A stretch of 64,000 nucleotides of DNA, from NCBI GenBank assembly GCA_028023455.1, contig JAQFVV010000020.1:11944385-12008384 (forward strand). Direction: 5' to 3'. The translations under genes were made by a program, and so were the position numbers. Of this stretch, positions 1-10,689 are shown one piece after another. Each line of letters begins with the position of its first letter. The first letter of the stretch is position 1. Source of the stretch: Epiperipatus broadwayi (Eukaryota; Onychophora; Udeonychophora; Euonychophora; Peripatidae). Under the pieces are notes generated by a model. The model was not told the origin of the DNA and did not search any database. It saw only the letters and a list, made by a program, of their open reading frames with translations.

Positions 1-560
1 TTAGATAGAGTGGAGAGTGATGGGTCATCTGAAAGTCTGTGCTCATATACCCTATATATTACATATATAGACACAGGTATAGAATAAGCCTGTGTTTCAG
101 TTATTACATTGTAGAGATGTCTGCCCATCCTTGCATATGTATTAAATGGATTATGTCCTGTACATGTGGGGTTCAGATTGATCTTGGGTCAACATGAGTG
201 TGACAAGAATCTCAGCCTCAGAGTGGCCTTCGAGCATTTCATCATCAGATTTTCAATTGAATGGATGGTTGAAGAATTGGAGTGTGTAGAAGATTGGAGC
301 CTGTCCATTAAAGTATAAGGATTGTCTATCTTAATAAATATCTGAGCACTTATAATATATATGTGTGGGAGATGATAATCTGGACCAACTGATGATTGCT
401 GGTTTAGCATGAAATACGTATATTGGTGATTATTTATCTTTTCATCATATATGTGCTTGAGTGTATCAGTGTTATTAGATAGAGTGGAGAGTGATGGGTC
501 ATCTGAAAGTCTGTGCTCATATACCCTATATATTACATATATAGACACAGGTATATCCAC
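1..560 (+). repeat. Family F2 repeat with 81-bp direct repeats and a hammerhead
   Basis: Positions 1-81 and 475-555 are identical, so the left edge of the window lies inside a unit repeated with a 474-bp offset. Between the two copies sits a hammerhead ribozyme (371-440). A hairpin (ACACAG / CTGTGT, about 70-108) follows the first copy. Related sequence recurs at 43.45-43.57 kb and 49.61-49.79 kb. Tandem units with a hammerhead resemble the pseudo-LTRs of Penelope-like elements or retrozymes (established knowledge); the assignment of this family is inference. Identity of the two 81-bp copies suggests a younger event than the surrounding decay. Confidence 0.7.
371..440 (+). ncRNA. Type I hammerhead ribozyme, family F2
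   Basis: All core parts are visible. The CTGATGA core is at 389-395. Stem II is TGCT (397-400) with AGCA (406-409) and a 5-nt loop. GAAA is at 411-414. A short stem III is made by ATAC/GTAT (414-421). Position 17 is A (422). Stem I pairs CCAA (385-388) with TTGG (423-426), and after an internal loop ATAAT (375-379) with ATTAT (429-433). Predicted self-cleavage is after 422. Short stem III is typical of hammerheads in Penelope-like elements. Activity is not shown by sequence alone. Confidence 0.75.
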
Positions 561-761
561 TTATTCTAAATAAGCAATCATCAAATATATATAAGAAAGA
601 TTGTTCTTTACTATGTGCTCAATGTTGTTATTACTTGTTATTACTTAAGATCCAGCAGTTCTTCATTAAGATCCTAACCTTGACAATGATAAATAATATT
701 CCATTGAAATGTTAGGAATTAAAAAGAAATACACGAGTTAATTAAAAAAAAATACTTTATT

Positions 762-766
<5 letters not shown>

Positions 767-849
<83 letters not shown>

Positions 850-869
850 TATATATATATATATATATA
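767..869. repeat. (ACAT)/(AC)n(AT)n microsatellite
   Basis: ACAT units pass into AC dinucleotides and then a long AT run, broken once by an AGAT. Confidence 0.95.
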
Positions 870-1119
870 AAGGGCATATTAGACACAGAAAATTATAAAA
901 AATGGCTTGGTTTTTTTTATGGTAAAAATACAAGATTCAATCTTATCTACCACCTATAAAGTAACCAGTTCACTCTCCAGGGTGTATTTATCTATTCATG
1001 CTAAAGCTGCATTGTTGAACATGTTAATATATCCCAGGGACAATTATTTTTCTTCATGGCATTCAATTTATCAAAAGATTTCAAAGGAAAATTAGTGCCT
1101 TATGTTCTCACCTACTTTA

Positions 1120-2090
1120 GAGGAGAAAGATGGTCACCATAAGTATGAAAAACATGCAAAAACCAACTACCCACAATGGGATGTCCTTGCACTCTATTGC
1201 CACATTTTCATACCAAAAAGCCTTCAACACATTATACAAACTTAACATATGCTAGCCTAATTTAGAAAACATCATCCAAATTGTTCCTACCGACCATCCT
1301 CCATCTAGTAAATGTTCATGGATTCAGCTATTAATATCACAAATTGGCTACCACATTCAAATTTCAAATCACACTTTTATGCAAAAGATCTTCTATTGGG
1401 AGGCCTACAAACAATTAAATCAAAACATAGCAGCCTCACCCAGTATTCTACAAACCACAAATAAAAAAATTATCACCAAATTCTGGCACTGGAATCTTGA
1501 ACCCAAGTTCCTTGATTTTATCATCAAATTTAACATAGAAGCCCCCCCCCCCCAACTAAACACTTTCTTGCTTATAAAAAATGATACTCTAACATAGTCC
1601 ACAACTGTCAGATTTGCCTTAAATGTGAAGAAACCACAATTCATGCCTTATTTCAATGTGAAAGACTGCAAATCCTCAGAAACTTTATCACATCAATTTC
1701 TAAAGCCAATGGTCACTGGATGTATACCTATGATAAAAGTATAGGGAGAGACTTCTTCCCCTCAATAAGGATTACAACATTCCTTTTGTATAGTATGTGG
1801 TTGATGAGATGTAAACTGACATTTGATCAATCAATAGAAAACCCTACTAATTTATTTCTAAATATTATCAAGAGAATGAAATAGAAAGACAAAGCCCTGG
1901 CTCCTCCTGTTATTCATGTGGCAACATGGAGCCTTTTAATATTACCCACTGGCTGCTAACCTTGGACAGAGAATGCTCTCCAGACTATTACTACATCTTG
2001 ACCATATGATCAAAGATTATGTTAATCACTATTATGTTTCACTGTTGTAACCACAAGCTTTAATAAAGTTCTTTATTTATAAAAAAAACT
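1120..2090 (+). pseudogene. LINE 3' fragment (ORF2 C-terminus) with tail
   Basis: Broken frames between about 1370 and 1900 read like the C-terminal region of an L1-type ORF2: a segment before a Cys/His-rich zf-RVT-like stretch near 1570-1680, then a hydrophobic stretch. The longest uninterrupted piece is 1379-1597. The 3' end has AATAAAG followed by an A-run at about 2060-2088, as expected of a retroposed LINE tail. A poly-C run at about 1541-1552 lies inside the old ORF. Clade assignment is uncertain; the fragment is 5'-truncated and dead. Confidence 0.55.
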
Positions 2091-2165
2091 ATATCACTAA
2101 ATAAAAATAAATTTCAATAAACAAGAGTTATTTTTCAGAGTAGTCATGAAATCAAAAGAATGTAG

Positions 2166-2270
2166 TCTTGCATTGGTGGTCGAGAGGTCAGCATGACTGC
2201 CTTGCAATTGTAGACAGTTGCCCAGGTTGCGGGTTCGCGTCCTGGCCGATGCTATGACATTTAAAAAAAA
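2166..2270 (+). repeat. tRNA-derived SINE, head only
   Basis: The tRNA-like part is 2170-2252. A 7-bp acceptor stem pairs GCATTGG (2170-2176) with CCGATGC (2246-2252). An A box (TGGTCGAGAGG) and a B box (GGTTCGCGTCC) are present, and the spacing and extra arm resemble a type II tRNA (Ser/Leu). It is followed by TATGACATTT and an A-run with no further body. Near-identical 17-bp flanks (2149-2165 and 2271-2287, two mismatches) look like a target-site duplication, so this is a retroposed copy rather than a tRNA gene. Confidence 0.8.
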
Positions 2271-2366
2271 AAATCAAAATAATGTTGCTTAAAATAATAA
2301 AAATTATACATGTATATAAAAAATATAAAAGAGCTATATTTTAAAATGTATCAATCAAGATTTATA

Positions 2367-2826
2367 TATCGGACTATTTCCATCATCTAATATTAAGTAT
2401 TGAATTTTAATTTTTCAAATAGCACATAGATTAGAATATGCACAAAATGTTTGAGAGGTATTATTCTCTCTTCTTCAGGAACTGCTGGCCTGATCAGTGA
2501 TAGTACTAGCATGTGAATTGAACATGCCCCTTTAGATTTTTAAACATTGAATTTTAAGGCAGTGCTTTAACCAACTGAGCCTTCTTAACTTAAAGTTCAA
2601 TACTCAGGAATCTAAGGATCCAGGTTTGATTTCCATGCTAGTACTGTCACTTGTCAGGTAAGAAACAACTGAAGAAGAGAGGAGGATAATACCTCTCGAA
2701 ATGTTGTGCATATACTATCTGTGTGCTATTACTAACAGTTGAATGTAATTGGAAAATATAATTTAAATTTTTCTACAAGATATCCAATGCATAATATTAG
2801 ATGATAGAAATAATCCAATATATAAA
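2367..2826. mobile_element. Head-to-head pair of PLE 3' ends (tRNA-like tail)
   Basis: 2367-2583 is a minus-strand copy and 2594-2826 a plus-strand copy of the same tail seen at 4.4-4.7, 20.5-20.8 and 57.05-57.33 kb. Each carries part of the tRNA-like module (GGCTCAGTTGG on the minus strand near 2575). Each outer end finishes in the same motif (GGACTATTTCCATCA at about 2370, and its complement near 2800), so the pair looks like a terminal-inverted-repeat element. No GIY-YIG coding sequence remains here. Confidence 0.7.
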
Positions 2827-3231
2827 TACAAGTAAAATACCATCATTACAATCTTTCAGGAAAATAACAATCAAGATATTTTAAGTATAACATCCTATAT
2901 CAAAAAAATTTTGGTAATTAAAGTTGAAACAAAATTAATCATGAAGCCATTTATAAAAGTTAAGATATTGAAAATAATGATATTGCATCAGGAAATTTAC
3001 AAAGATTTGAAAAGAATATAAAAAAAAAACAATCAATAGTTTACATATTGAAAAAAATCACTTTATATTTCTTTAACAAAAAATGAAATCTTGACAGAAT
3101 CTATAAACTATATTTTATAGAGTTTTCTAAAAAGTCATTCAGTACAGATTACAACTTTAAATTGAGAGAGAAATATGAGATATACAGGCAGTTTTAGGAA
3201 GATTCACAAAGTAAAGATATTCCTTTTGATA
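2827..3231. other. AT-rich spacer, nothing recognised
   Basis: No coding trace or structured repeat found; A-runs are common. Confidence 0.5.
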
Positions 3232-3590
3232 TATGTTGATTAATTAAGACAGAGAAAACCAAAAAGGAAAATCAGTGGCAATCTCATAGATAAAAATATA
3301 CAATTTTTACTGATATTTTGACGGGATAGCTTAAATGAATAAAGCATTACTTTAAATTCATTATTCATAAATGTAAAAATCACTGGTTTAATTACCATTC
3401 TAACACTATCATTTATCAGATCAGAACTACTTGAAAATAAAAATAAAATAATACCATTCAAAATAGGACATTCTATATCAATTTATGTGTTATCATCAAT
3501 GTATTTTAGAAATAAAGGTTGACTTTTTTTTAAAAAAAAAACTATTCACAAAGGTGATAGAAATGGTCCATTATATAATTACAAGTAAAG
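3232..3590 (+). mobile_element. Strongly decayed PLE 3' tail
   Basis: The order of short matches follows the better copies: the ATAGATAA/ATATA stretch, the degraded A-box region and following AGCATTACTTTAAATTCA near 3345, the central body near 3400-3430, and the terminal GTGATAGAAATGGTCC near 3555. The tRNA-like boxes are mutated. Older than the neighbouring copies. Confidence 0.5.
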
Positions 3591-3924
3591 TTTTAAAACT
3601 AATAAATATACAATTCATAGACTGATAAACCTCCAAGCACTGGCTATATTGATACAACATTCCATAGCACTAAAATCATCCATATCACAAAACATGATTT
3701 GATATTTGCCCTAATAGTGGCAATTGTTCTAATTTACTGTCTATATAAGATCTTGAACAATCAGATAAAAGTGAATTCATTCTTTCATCACTGTTTTTTT
3801 TTTATCAGAAATTTGAAATTGGGTAATAATTTTTTCTTCTAGTTGAAATATTAAAAGTTGCTGTGTAGAAAAGTAATTGTGTTTTCCTGAAGATTTGTGA
3901 TGATGGTGTTCTGCTTATATTTTT

Positions 3925-4207
3925 ATATTGGACTATTTCCACCATCGAATATGCATATTGAACTTTAGAAAAATTTAACTTTATTTAAATATTTCAAATT
4001 AGTAATATCACATTAAATAGGTTAGCATATGCATAACATTTTGAGAGGTATTATTCTTCCCTCTTTTTCCAAGTGTTTCTGGCCTGACCAGTGACAATAC
4101 TAGCATGGGATTTGAACTTGGACCCTTAGATTTTTAAGTATTGAATTTTGATGTTCTAACCAACTGAGCCATCCTGATAAAGACAACAGTCTTCAGAAAT
4201 TTCATCT
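3925..4207 (-). mobile_element. PLE 3' tail, inverted partner
   Basis: Minus-strand copy of the tail. It starts (on the minus strand) at 4207 and ends near 3925 with the motif GGAAATAGTCC. It contains the tRNA-like module: complement of GGCTCAGTTGG near 4160 and of the B-box region near 4115. It abuts the plus-strand copy at 4208, forming a head-to-head pair. Confidence 0.75.
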
Positions 4208-4695
4208 ACTTATCTATAAGGTTTAGACCATGTATGTGCCAATGAATATATGTTCAAGTGGGAAAATACAAAAATAATGGATAGAGAAGAAAAGATACAA
4301 AGAAGAAAATGTAAAGAAGCTGCTCATATGACAATGGCAAAAAATCCTACTTAATGTATTGAAACCACTAATCAACTTTGTTCTTGGGAAAAAGTGGAGA
4401 AATCAGGAGAAATGTCATAGATAAGGATATGAAATTTCTACAGAGTGTTGCCTCTGGCAGAATGGCTCAGTTGGTTAGAGCATTACCTTAAAATTCAATA
4501 CTCAAGAATCTAAGGGTCTAGGTTCAAATCCCATGCTAGTACTGTCACTGGTCAGGCCAGAAACACTTGAAGAAGAGGGGGGAATAATATCTCTTGAGAC
4601 ATTGTGCACATACTAAGCTGTTGGATGTATTTGAAAATTTTTTCTAAAGACATTCAATACACTCATTAGATGATGGAAATAGTCCAATATAAAAA
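4208..4695 (+). mobile_element. PLE 3' end: GIY-YIG C-terminus plus tRNA-like tail
   Basis: 4208-4370 encodes, with interruptions, the C-terminal part of a Penelope GIY-YIG domain: MFKWENTKI-like text, then a basic EE..QRRKCKEAAHMTMA segment. After about 80 bp comes a tRNA-like module with A box TGGCTCAGTTGG (4463-4474) and B box GGTTCAAATCC (4521-4531), 58 nt apart as in type II tRNAs. A body of about 150 bp follows. The end is GATGATGGAAATAGTCC near 4670. The same order at 20.5-21.2 kb and 56.4-57.3 kb shows the tRNA-like module belongs to the PLE 3' region. Confidence 0.8.
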
Positions 4696-5544
4696 TACAA
4701 CTAATTGTGTTTTGTTTATTTATATTATAATGATATTTAATGTCTTTAAATTTACGTCTATAAGAAGACCTTCTAAAAATTTTTATTGGCTTATCAATAT
4801 CACAAATATTATTAAATATTACTATTACTGTTGTTGTGGATGCATATAATATTATGCAAATGATATTAAATTAGTGATAATATTGCCTTATAAAATGAAT
4901 TTCTAAACTTATCCAAGATGTCTGTCTAAACGTAATTTAAAAAATATAACATTTTCACATATGTGTATCAAAAAAATTTTTTTAGTGTGATTTATAGTTA
5001 GTTATGAAACTTTCACAAATGCTAATCAGGCCTGACACATGTTTTTCACTGCACAAAGGAACTTTTAAAAGGGGCTGCCAAATTGTGTTTTATGTAATGG
5101 TAAAAATATTTTTAATAATTATATTACTGCAATATTTACATTTATTTTCATTTTCTGCACAAAATTCTACAATTTATGTAGACATTGCCTAAATTTGTTG
5201 AGACTGTGTATCCAACAAAAAATATGTTGCAGGGGACTGCTACCTCATGCTCTCCAATAATTACTGTTTGTAGGCAAAGGAAATGCATTAAAGATCTATT
5301 TTTTGCATAGTTTGCAATATTATCTGTAATGTGAATAGTATCACCACTTTCTTACAATTATATCTCCATTTGATAATTCTAGTTAATGAAGTAAAAATAT
5401 AAAACAATTTTATTATTTAAATCTTAAGTATTTAATTGTCTAATATTTTACATTGTTTTCATAAATTCATAGTAAGTATGATTTAAAAATTTTCAAAATA
5501 ACAAAGCATAAATCCTTTTAAACAATTCTTACTTGTTAATTTAT

Positions 5545-8130
5545 TGTAGATGTCAGTGTTTGAGGAAAAATCAAAAAATTATTTGGTGCCTAAAACAGAA
5601 ATTAAAAAGCCACCAAAGAGGAATTGTGTCACTAACTGTCAGGCTCTTTAAGCAAGTTCCTGAAATCTTCAGGATAGAATAACATCAACATCTCCATATT
5701 CTAAAATTTCAACCATCAGTGGAAGAAAACTATACAGAAGTAAAAGACAAACAAGGGAATGTTCCATCAACAACAGCAAAAAGAGATAGAACAGAAGTTT
5801 AAGGACATAAGTGCACACCATCAATATATACCAAAAAAGGGAAGTAAAAGTGCATGAACAACAAGTTTTGGTTTATCAACAACATCAATGGTTACTCTTG
5901 TTTCAGAATTAGTTGACTAAAGTCAAATTGATGAGATTGTAATGAAATTTGCTTATTTGGAAGATGCAAGTATGTAACCAAAGATGAACCTCCTCTTCTA
6001 TGTATCATCAACTGGAATTTTTCAAAAGATAAGTCAGAAAGAAAGTTCTTCACTTCTTATTATAGTAGATTACTTCAAAATAGAGAAGAAATATTAAGGT
6101 TATGGTTAGTCTACTCAGTTTCTAAAGATTTAGTACTTAGTTTGGACTGCAAGCTTTTCGATGATGGTAAGTCACAACTTAATAATGAATATGGATGCAA
6201 GGACTAGTATCATTTATCACATATTTTAGTAAGCAAGAAAAAATGAATCTCATATCAAAAATTGTACCAGTTTTGCTCAACTCTGAATAAATTTATCAAA
6301 AAAAAGTGCAATTGACTAGTGAGAACAGAATTTGTACGAAACAGAAAGTACTGGTATTTGGAAATCAAACAGATAATTCATGCAATACAGTTCATAGGAC
6401 AACAATCCTTAGCTTTCTGCAGATCATCTGAGCAGTTATATTAAAACAATATTGGCAATTTTTTGAAAATAAAAATGATCTCAAAATTTGATCATGTTAT
6501 GGCAGAACATTTACATTGTATTCAAAACCCAGCTTCAAAAATTGTTACCCATTATGTAGGATGTCAAATTCAAAATGAAATTGTTCGACTTCTTTATGGT
6601 ATTATCCAAAATGTATTATAAGTAGTCAAAGATGCTAAGTATTTTTCAATTATTTTGGATACAACTCTTGATGCAAGTGGAGTTAAACAATTGTCAACAA
6701 TAATTCATTTCATACATTATATAAAAAAAAGTCAAACACAAGTGAAATTAGAAAAAAAAAATTGAAATTTTGTTTTGTTAAACAGTACAATGAAACATGA
6801 ATTGTATGATTTTATTTTAAGGAATATTAAAAGATTAAATTTAGATATTCAAATCTTTGGGGTAAGGGTTATAACAATGTCACTAATATGAAAGGCAAAT
6901 AAAATGGACTATAGCAAAAACTACTGGAGAATAATCTTAGAACTTTTTGTGTTTCTGGTTCAGCACACAGTCGCAATTTAATCATAAATTATGCTGCAAA
7001 AATTTCATTTCAAACTGTTAGTTTCTTCAATATAATTCAGGAATTTTACAATTTCTTTTCTGCATCCACAAAATGATGGACTATTTTACTTAAATATGTA
7101 ACAAATCTAACATTAAAACCATGTCTAATATGAGATGGTAAAGCCATGTTCAAGCAATCCAACCATTAGAACTACATGCCAAAAAAATATATTTGCTTTA
7201 CAAGAAATTGAAAATACTATAAAATACAAGGACACAAGATTTCAGGTAAATGCTTTGGCATCCAAATTAAAGTCATTTAAATTTATTGGTTCCCTATTTG
7301 TGTAGCATAATATTTTGAGTAAAATTAATGACATTATCAAGATGTTATAGAGACTTGATTGTAACCTGAATGAAGCTCCTGAAAGTTTAAAAGAAATTAA
7401 AGTCGATTTGAATGAATTTAAAACAGATAAATCGTTTGGATCTATTATAAGTTGTGATGCTCATATGGAAGAAGACTAGAGATCGAATCAACATTTTCTG
7501 CCAATACAAGATGAAGAATAAAGAAAAGACTCTTTGATTATGAATCAGAAGATAAATCCATAAAAGATTCGAAATTAAAATTTAAAACCATTTTTCTTTT
7601 GGGTAATAATAGATTCTGGATTAATGATATTTTGCAAAAGGTTTAACGTTTTGGAAGACCACATTTTTATCGAAATTAAATATCTTGTCATATTGGGATG
7701 AAAGTGAAATTTAATCACACTGTAAAAATTTAGAATTAAAATTAGCAGATTATTTGAATAAGAGCAGCGACGAATATGGTGCATCCCTATTGGAAGAAAT
7801 AAAATCTTTAAAATGCCTTTTAGATAAAAAAGATGACTATCAAGAATATTTTAAATATAATAATTATTTGGTTGAATTTTTCCTTAATATTGCCATTGCT
7901 GTAAGAATATATTTGACTTTACTGGTAACAGTTTCTGCTGCCGGAAAAAATCTCACAATTAAAGAAAAAAATTATTTAAGGTCTTCAATGCCACATGAAA
8001 GATGATAAACCTTATCAACAATATCTATGGAAGATGAACTGGCTCCTGATTGCCTTAATTAAAAAGTTCTCTAACCTGAAAGCTAGAAAAATTCATTTGT
8101 ACACTTCAATTAATAATATATGTATGTCAT
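5545..8130 (+). pseudogene. Decayed hAT transposase (ZMYM1/TTF-type)
   Basis: Cut-and-paste DNA transposase, now dead through many stops and frameshifts. In order: a TTF-type zinc-finger region (about 6090-6230, reading WLVYSVSKDLVLS then CKLFDDGKSQL); a pre-catalytic part (6470-6620, ISKFDHVMAEHL); the DUF4371/RNase H-like start (6640-6720, KYFSIILDTT); a middle part (6860-7080, NNVTNMKGK, then GSAHSRNLI and YNFFSAST); and the C-terminal hAT dimerisation region (7754-8090, IYLTLLVTVSAAGKN, then KNYLRSSM.HER and NLKARKI). This matches the ZMYM1-like hAT proteins scattered in animal genomes. No terminal inverted repeats or 8-bp duplication were located. Confidence 0.8.
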
Positions 8131-8571
8131 CTAATTATTTAGGGTTTCATTATTTATGTATAGTAAAGGAATGTGTATATGAATTGATTTTAGGCCTAAA
8201 GGATATGGGCACTGAAAAGTGGCTTGCACAAAGATGCCTCATACATCAGCACCGGCTTTGATGCTAATGTAATTTTTAAAAAACTACACATAAAATAAAA
8301 AAGGCATAACATTAATAATAATAAGTATGAGTTATTTAAGAACAGTATTAGTGTAATAATAACTTTATTATTGTACATATACAAGTGAAAATTGCACTCA
8401 ATAATTCTAGAAAGTTCAAATATTATATATGTGTGTGTGAATGTACAAATGATTCTATTTCTGAAATGCATAATTTTAAATTACTTAAAATATAATGAAA
8501 ACTTAAAAATAAAGTAAGATCATTTATTTTGATATTTATAGCAAATATTTGTCTATAAAATGATATTTAAA

Positions 8572-8885
8572 GATCGTGACCACCATTTATTATGATTGCT
8601 CATAACTGTTACTAAAACAGGCAAAACTCTCCATACAGTAGTGCTACTCAATGCAAGCTAGAATAATCAATAGATGACAGAAGGCTTGTGCATAAAATCC
8701 CTATCTAGGTGCAGTGCTCTCAGATCCAAAGCTCCTCACTGATAAAAGCCACAAGCTAGAAACTAGTCTGGGGATATTGGATGATTAGAGACTAGATAAG
8801 GATCGTATGCACAAGCCTTCTGGCATACATTGATTACTCTGGCTTGCACTGAGTGGCACTACTGTGTGGAGAGTTTTGCCTGTTT
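8572..8885 (+). mobile_element. Family F1 hammerhead element, 314 bp
   Basis: Flanked by the exact 10-bp duplication GATATTTAAA (8562-8571 and 8886-8895). The element begins with an inverted arm of about 90 bp (from AACAGGCAAAACTCTCC near 8618), holds a hammerhead (8724-8782), and ends with the complementary arm (to GGAGAGTTTTGCCTGTTT). The outermost 40 bp are present only on the left, so it is not a symmetrical DNA transposon. Duplications of 10-13 bp that vary between copies fit target-primed retroposition. Confidence 0.8.
8724..8782 (+). ncRNA. Hammerhead ribozyme F1, core mutated
   Basis: Same layout as the 24.1 kb copy: ATCCAA (8724-8729) pairs with TTGGAT (8777-8782), then a lower stem I, stem II around CACAA, GAAACTAGTC. 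The core reads CTGATAA (8739-8745) instead of CTGATGA, so this copy is probably inactive. Confidence 0.7.
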
Positions 8886-8895
8886 GATATTTAAA

Positions 8896-9470
8896 TACAA
8901 GTACATTTTATATATTTTTAAATGTTATATATTCTATTTACTAAGATAATATGATATGTCAAATGTTATTATTTCATAATATTAAAATGATTTTATTTTA
9001 CAAATTGGTGCTAGAAAGATTTAAAACTTCAAAATCTCATTTGCTATCTTATTGTTTCCTAACAATTCTGGTAAACTTTCCTGTAAAAAGCCAAAATAAG
9101 AGATAAATTTTAAATGAAGATGGTGAGCTTATTGATCACATGATACAAACCTACAAAAAGAACGTGATAAAAAGTGTTTAGACATTATAATTAACTGATT
9201 TTAACTGCACCATATTGTGCTTAATTTAAAATTATCCATATTGACATCTTGTACTTCAACAACCTTGGAGTAGGAGATCTTAATAAATATTTGCCTTAAT
9301 GATAAATATTTCTCAAGACTTTCCTGAGTGGAGAAATAAACATCTAACTATGTTTATTATCTTATGATACACCTTTAAAAGAAATAAAAATATGAAACTT
9401 GCATTTAGATCTCAGAAGTTAAATTATATAGGAATGCTGCTGTTGTTCACTTTTCTCGTCTCCATATATA
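8896..9470. other. AT-rich spacer
   Basis: No coding trace or clear repeat recognised. Confidence 0.5.
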
Positions 9471-9474
9471 TATA

Positions 9475-9538
9475 TACGCAAATTTATAAATAAATATTTA
9501 AAAATACAGTATTTAAATATTTATTTATAAATTTGCGT
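9475..9538. repeat. 64-bp hairpin
   Basis: ACGCAAATTTATAAATAAAT at the left pairs with its complement ending in TTTGCGT at the right, leaving a short loop. Next to AT runs. Confidence 0.8.
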
Positions 9539-9782
9539 CTATTATTTTGAAGAAATACAGACATCGATTTATAATATATATATATTTAATTGCTTGATAT
9601 ATATATATAATCATTTTATATTTATTCCTTTTGATTATTTACTCATTATATTTATGATTTTTCTATGGGATGATGTTGATTTGCTATCTTCCCATATTTA
9701 CCTCCTACTTGAACCATCCCATATTTATCCCTATGGCCAAGTATACAATGCTTGTGCACTATATTCAGGATTATTTTGTTAT

Positions 9783-10600
9783 TCAATCTTTGGACCATGG
9801 CATATTGCAATGAACTATGCCTCTAATTTTGCATTTCCTTTCACTTCTTTCTTCACACATTATTTTAATAATACTTGAATCAAAACTAAAAACTGATGTA
9901 CTGGTAAAATCAGACTTTGTTTTGCACACCTTAAGGTGTGTTGTGCATTTTTGTTTGTAGAATAGTCTTTGTTTTATCACAATGTGTGGACAACCTTTTT
10001 GGCTGCATCTTATGGCAAAAACAACATTGGAATGGTCCAGTCTGTGTATTTTATCCTCTGTATTATTAAGTTTATTTAGACTGATGGGCATTCTAAAACT
10101 CACATAAAATTTGTCTGTAATTTTATGACTTTGTTTCCCAAATGTGGTAAATATGGTAGAACAATCCAGCTTCTATTATTACATATATTTGCTGTTTTGC
10201 TTAAAATAATTCTTTTGAATTTTTCAATGTGTTTATGTATGCATGTTATTTTGTATCCAGTTTTCATCAAATTAGCAGTGTAAGTCTCTATAGTCTCAAT
10301 TTTATCAGACTCATACTGACATAAATAGTTATTGTGGGTACACAAAGGTTTTTAAGCTTTTAAATTTATGTAATGTAGGCTGATTTTACATCAATGAATA
10401 CCTCTAATGTTGGAAGATGGAATAGTCATTTTATATTGTATAATATTGTGGTTCTATTTTAACTTTATGTCAAATTTATTGGCTTTCATTGTCTTTTTCC
10501 AGTTTAATGGTTCAATTTAAACCTGAATTTGTATTTAATTGGACATGTAGTTAGTGGTTTCTTGTGGTGCACATATAAAGAGATCATTTATATAGTTTAT
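9783..10600 (-). pseudogene. Penelope-like element, RT C-terminus and GIY-YIG (minus)
   Basis: Reading down the minus strand: 10590-10450 matches the end of the PLE reverse transcriptase (compare the plus copy at 10.85-10.98 kb). 10345-10100 is the connector with WIVLPYLPHLG, the conserved LPYxP motif before GIY-YIG. 10080-9783 is the endonuclease: NVVFAIRCSQKGC at its start, then SFDSS, CEERSERKCKIRG and IVHCNM, matching the PLE pattern SF....I...EERW.R.IREAI. Frameshifts break it. A 43-bp tandem duplication lies at about 10566-10650. Confidence 0.75.
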
Positions 10601-10689
10601 GTATATGTGGTGTGCATATAAAGAGATCATTTATGTAGTTTATGTATGTGCAGTTCATACACATGTTTAACATAGGGAGGATTAGGCTG

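Noticed and set aside
238-262. TCATCATCAG at about 243 as a minus-strand hammerhead
   Set aside because: No stem II and no pairing flanks; the real ribozyme nearby is on the plus strand.
189-560. 123-codon minus-strand frame
   Set aside because: It runs across the F2 repeat and hammerhead, and includes one of the two identical 81-bp copies; chance frame.
2170-2252. Functional tRNA gene
   Set aside because: Flanking duplication and A-tail show a retroposed SINE copy; the same is true at 19.33 kb.
8572-8885. F1 as an ordinary MITE
   Set aside because: Ends are asymmetric, target duplications vary from 10 to 13 bp and a hammerhead is present; a cut-and-paste element would give symmetric ends and fixed duplication length.
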